From: Thalassospira lucentensis
GTDB lineage: Bacteria; Pseudomonadota; Alphaproteobacteria; Rhodospirillales; Thalassospiraceae
Direction: 5' to 3'
Assembly (NCBI RefSeq): GCF_001613805.1
Contig: NZ_LPVY01000025.1
Location: 62,001 to 126,000 of the forward strand
Length of the DNA stretch: 64,000 nucleotides
In this document: one piece after another, positions 61,951-64,000 of the stretch
Position numbering within the stretch: position 1 is the stretch's first letter
Layout: each line of letters begins with the position of its first letter
Notes under the pieces: model-generated
What the model was told of the DNA's origin: nothing
What the model saw: only the letters and a program-made list of their open reading frames with translations
The model's database searches: none
Position numbers and translations under genes: made by a program

Positions 61951-64000
61951 TATGCGTCCTTTTGGGCGTGTTGTGCGGCGGCAGCGGCGAATTTGCCAAG
62001 GAAGGCCAACCAGCGCTGCATGGTTTCCGCATCAAACAGATCGGTGTCATATTCAAGCGTAAAGCGCGCCTGACCGGCTTCTTCGGTCAGGAACAGAATG
62101 ATGTCATGTTTGGCCGTCGTGTTATCGACAAAGGCATCCATATTGGATGGCAGGATGCCCGCAGCATCGGGGGCAAGCAACGGCAGACCGGATTGAGCCC
62201 AGCCGTTTTGCGCCAATCCGCTTACGGCTTCGAAGCGCTGATATTCGAACACCACATTTACCAGTGGCTGACGGTTGGATTTGCGTTTTGGCGCGACGGC
62301 CCGGACCAGTTCATCAAACGGGAAATCCTGCCGGTCCAGCGCATTGGCAATATTGACATGGGTGGCACGGATCAGATCGACAAGATCGGTATCGTCGTCA
62401 AGCTGCATACGGATTGGCAGGACATTGACAAAGAAGCCGATCAGGCCTTCGGTTTCGATGCGTTCGCGCCCGGCAACGCCCATGCCGATCACCATATCGC
62501 GTTGGCGTGTCAGGCGATAGAGCATGGCGGAAAACAGCGACAGGCCCACCGATGACAGGGTTGTTTTGTTCTGGCTGGCAAGTTGGTGCAGGCCCGATAA
62601 AACATCATCAGGCAGGGCAAGATGCACATGTGCCCCGCGGAAAGATTGTTTTTCGGGCACGGGCCGATCGGTTGGCAGATTGACCTGATCCGGCGCGTTG
62701 GCAAGCTGTTGACGCCAGTAATCGGCGGCATCTGCCCAATCCTGCCCGGATTGCCAATGGGCGAAATCCTTGTACTTGATCGGAAGTGGTGGCAGGGCAT
62801 CGTTCCGTTCATGAAGAACGGCATCATAAAGCGCGCCAAGTTCGTTGATCAGGATGCGCGAAGACCAGCCATCGCCGACGATATGATGGGTCATCAGGAT
62901 CATCAGGCTTTCATTGGCGGCCACCCGGATCACACGCCCGCGGATCAATGGCGGCTGATCAAGGATGATCGGTGTTGCGGCCTCAAGCCGTGTCAGGCGC
63001 AGGGCTTTGCGGGCCGGATCGGCATGATCCGCAAGATCATCAAACGTGACGGCGGGCGGGGTGGTGGCGTGGATTTTCTGTGTGATCGTGCCGTCATGCT
63101 CGGCAAAGCCGGTACGCAATGTTTCATGACGGTCCACCAGCCGGGTCAGGGCCGATTGCAGGATATCGGCGCGCAAATCACCGGTGCAGCGGAAGACATA
63201 AAGCATGCCATAGGCGCCGCTATTGCCATCCATTTTTGAAAGAAGATAAAGCCGTTTTTGCGCGTGGCTGGCCGGGTAATATTCCATTGCCGGTGCGGCC
63301 GGGATTTGGCCATTGCCGGTGGCGTGGATATTGATGGTGGCATTGTCGATATGGCGGGCAAGCCCCATGACCGTGGGATCGGCAAAGAAGTCGGCCATAC
63401 TGATGCGTTTGCCGGTGCGGTCGGCAATGCGGTTTACGATCCGGATCGCCATCAGGCTGTGACCGCCAAGCTGGGTGAAGCTGGCGTGTCGGTTACGGAT
63501 CGGGGTTGCGAACACCTCGGTAAAGATATCGCAAACCAGTTCCTCGGCCGGGTTGGCGGGCGGGGTGTCGGTGCCGCCGTCAAGCGCCATCGCATTTGAT
63601 TGCGTGCGCACCGTTTCGAGTAGCGCCTTGCGATCCACCTTGCCATTGGCGGTGATCGGAATGGTATCGACGATATGCCATTTTGTCGGGATCATGTAGC
63701 CGGGCAGATGTGTGCCAAGCCACGTCATCAGGGCAGGGATATCGATATCCTGATCCTGTGTCGCCTGAATACAGCCGATGATGGTACCGCCGTCAGGCGC
63801 GTTGGCATCAAACAGGGCAACGGCATTTTTGATGCCGGGTGCGGATTGAAGCTGCTGTTCGATTTCATCCAGTTCGATGCGGAAGCCACGCAATTTGATC
63901 TGATTGTCATGGCGGCCGCCAAATTCGATCCGGCCATCGCGGGTCCAGCGGGCAAGGTCGCCGGTGCGATAAAGCCGTTGGCCGGGCTGATCGGGATTGG
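61950..64000 (-). CDS. NRPS, C-terminal part: A(end)-PCP-C (runs off the right edge)
   Basis: The frame is open through 64000. The visible start encodes the end of an adenylation domain (YRTGDLARWTRDGRIEF, a8 GRHDNQIKLRGFRIELDEIE, a10 NGKVDRKALL). Next come a PCP with QLGGHSLMAIRIV and a condensation domain of about 420 residues with THHIVGDGWSSRIL (HHxxxDG active site) and GFFVNVLPIRM. A TTG near 63893 is only an internal Leu codon. The C domain at the end would join its peptide to the methylated residue loaded by the downstream gene, which starts in a one-base overlap. The number of modules upstream is outside the window. Confidence 0.93.
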   Translation of the reverse strand, partial: NPDQPGQRLYRTGDLARWTRDGRIEFGGRHDNQIKLRGFRIELDEIEQQLQSAPGIKNAVALFDANAPDGGTIIGCIQATQDQDIDIPALMTWLGTHLPGYMIPTKWHIVDTIPITANGKVDRKALLETVRTQSNAMALDGGTDTPPANPAEELVCDIFTEVFATPIRNRHASFTQLGGHSLMAIRIVNRIADRTGKRISMADFFADPTVMGLARHIDNATINIHATGNGQIPAAPAMEYYPASHAQKRLYLLSKMDGNSGAYGMLYVFRCTGDLRADILQSALTRLVDRHETLRTGFAEHDGTITQKIHATTPPAVTFDDLADHADPARKALRLTRLEAATPIILDQPPLIRGRVIRVAANESLMILMTHHIVGDGWSSRILINELGALYDAVLHERNDALPPLPIKYKDFAHWQSGQDWADAADYWRQQLANAPDQVNLPTDRPVPEKQSFRGAHVHLALPDDVLSGLHQLASQNKTTLSSVGLSLFSAMLYRLTRQRDMVIGMGVAGRERIETEGLIGFFVNVLPIRMQLDDDTDLVDLIRATHVNIANALDRQDFPFDELVRAVAPKRKSNRQPLVNVVFEYQRFEAVSGLAQNGWAQSGLPLLAPDAAGILPSNMDAFVDNTTAKHDIILFLTEEAGQARFTLEYDTDLFDAETMQRWLAFLGKFAAAAAQHAQKDA

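Overview
The window reads as chromosomal DNA of a moderately GC-rich alphaproteobacterium. Dense, translationally coupled operons (ATGA, TAATG and TGATG junctions), the gene content and the codon habit suggest a marine or soil Rhodospirillales member such as Thalassospira. That assignment is inferred from gene content only. I see no rRNA, tRNA, CRISPR array, IS element or phage gene.

Layout, left to right. (1) 1-6695, + strand: the end of a probable sugar ABC ATPase, then a myo-inositol catabolic operon iolC(-DUF2090)-iolD-iolE-iolB-iolG closed by a strong terminator. (2) 6696-7012: a GC-rich, repeat-containing stretch without a convincing gene. (3) 7013-25469: a tryptophan/kynurenine/anthranilate catabolic block. 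A minus-strand pair (arylformamidase and a fused enoyl-CoA hydratase/hydroxyacyl-CoA dehydrogenase) and a lone HNH nuclease gene lie left of a long plus-strand operon. That operon runs: two-domain 2-aminobenzoyl-CoA monooxygenase/reductase, SDR, MarR regulator, crotonase-fold protein, acyl-CoA dehydrogenase, 2-aminobenzoate-CoA ligase, kynureninase, tryptophan 2,3-dioxygenase, a complete branched-chain-type ABC importer, a thioesterase and a RidA protein. Together they can take tryptophan to kynurenine, anthranilate and anthraniloyl-CoA, dearomatise the ring and feed it to beta-oxidation-like steps. (4) 25517-42442, minus strand, followed by a divergent plus-strand PPTase gene (42584-43120): an aryl-polyene-type pigment cluster with two ketosynthases, a chain-length-factor-like protein, ketoreductase, two dehydratase domains, two ACPs, an aromatic ammonia-lyase, an AMP ligase, a glycosyltransferase/acyltransferase fusion, a second acyltransferase, thioesterase, a halogenase-family flavoprotein, LolA, an MMPL exporter and two lipoproteins. 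(5) 43202-48477 and 57652-64000: parts of a non-ribosomal peptide locus, namely a type II thioesterase, two PvdE/SyrD-type exporters, a diaminopropionate-ammonia-lyase-like PLP enzyme, an Sfp-type PPTase and two NRPS genes. One NRPS has a methyltransferase inserted inside its adenylation domain; the other runs off the right edge. (6) 48751-57553, between the two NRPS parts: a TAXI solute-binding protein, a four-gene coupled minus-strand cassette (periplasmic sensor-like protein, sensor/HAMP-MFS fusion, ABC-type substrate-binding protein, GNAT), and a plus-strand membrane cluster of two paralogous DUF697-like proteins around an SPFH protein.

The least ordinary content is the sensor/HAMP-MFS fusion with its substrate-binding protein and sensor partner, the a2/a3-interrupted NRPS adenylation domain, the SPFH/DUF697 set, and the aryl-polyene ammonia-lyase with a Phe-His selectivity pair. 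Family names come from motif recognition by eye; no database search was possible.
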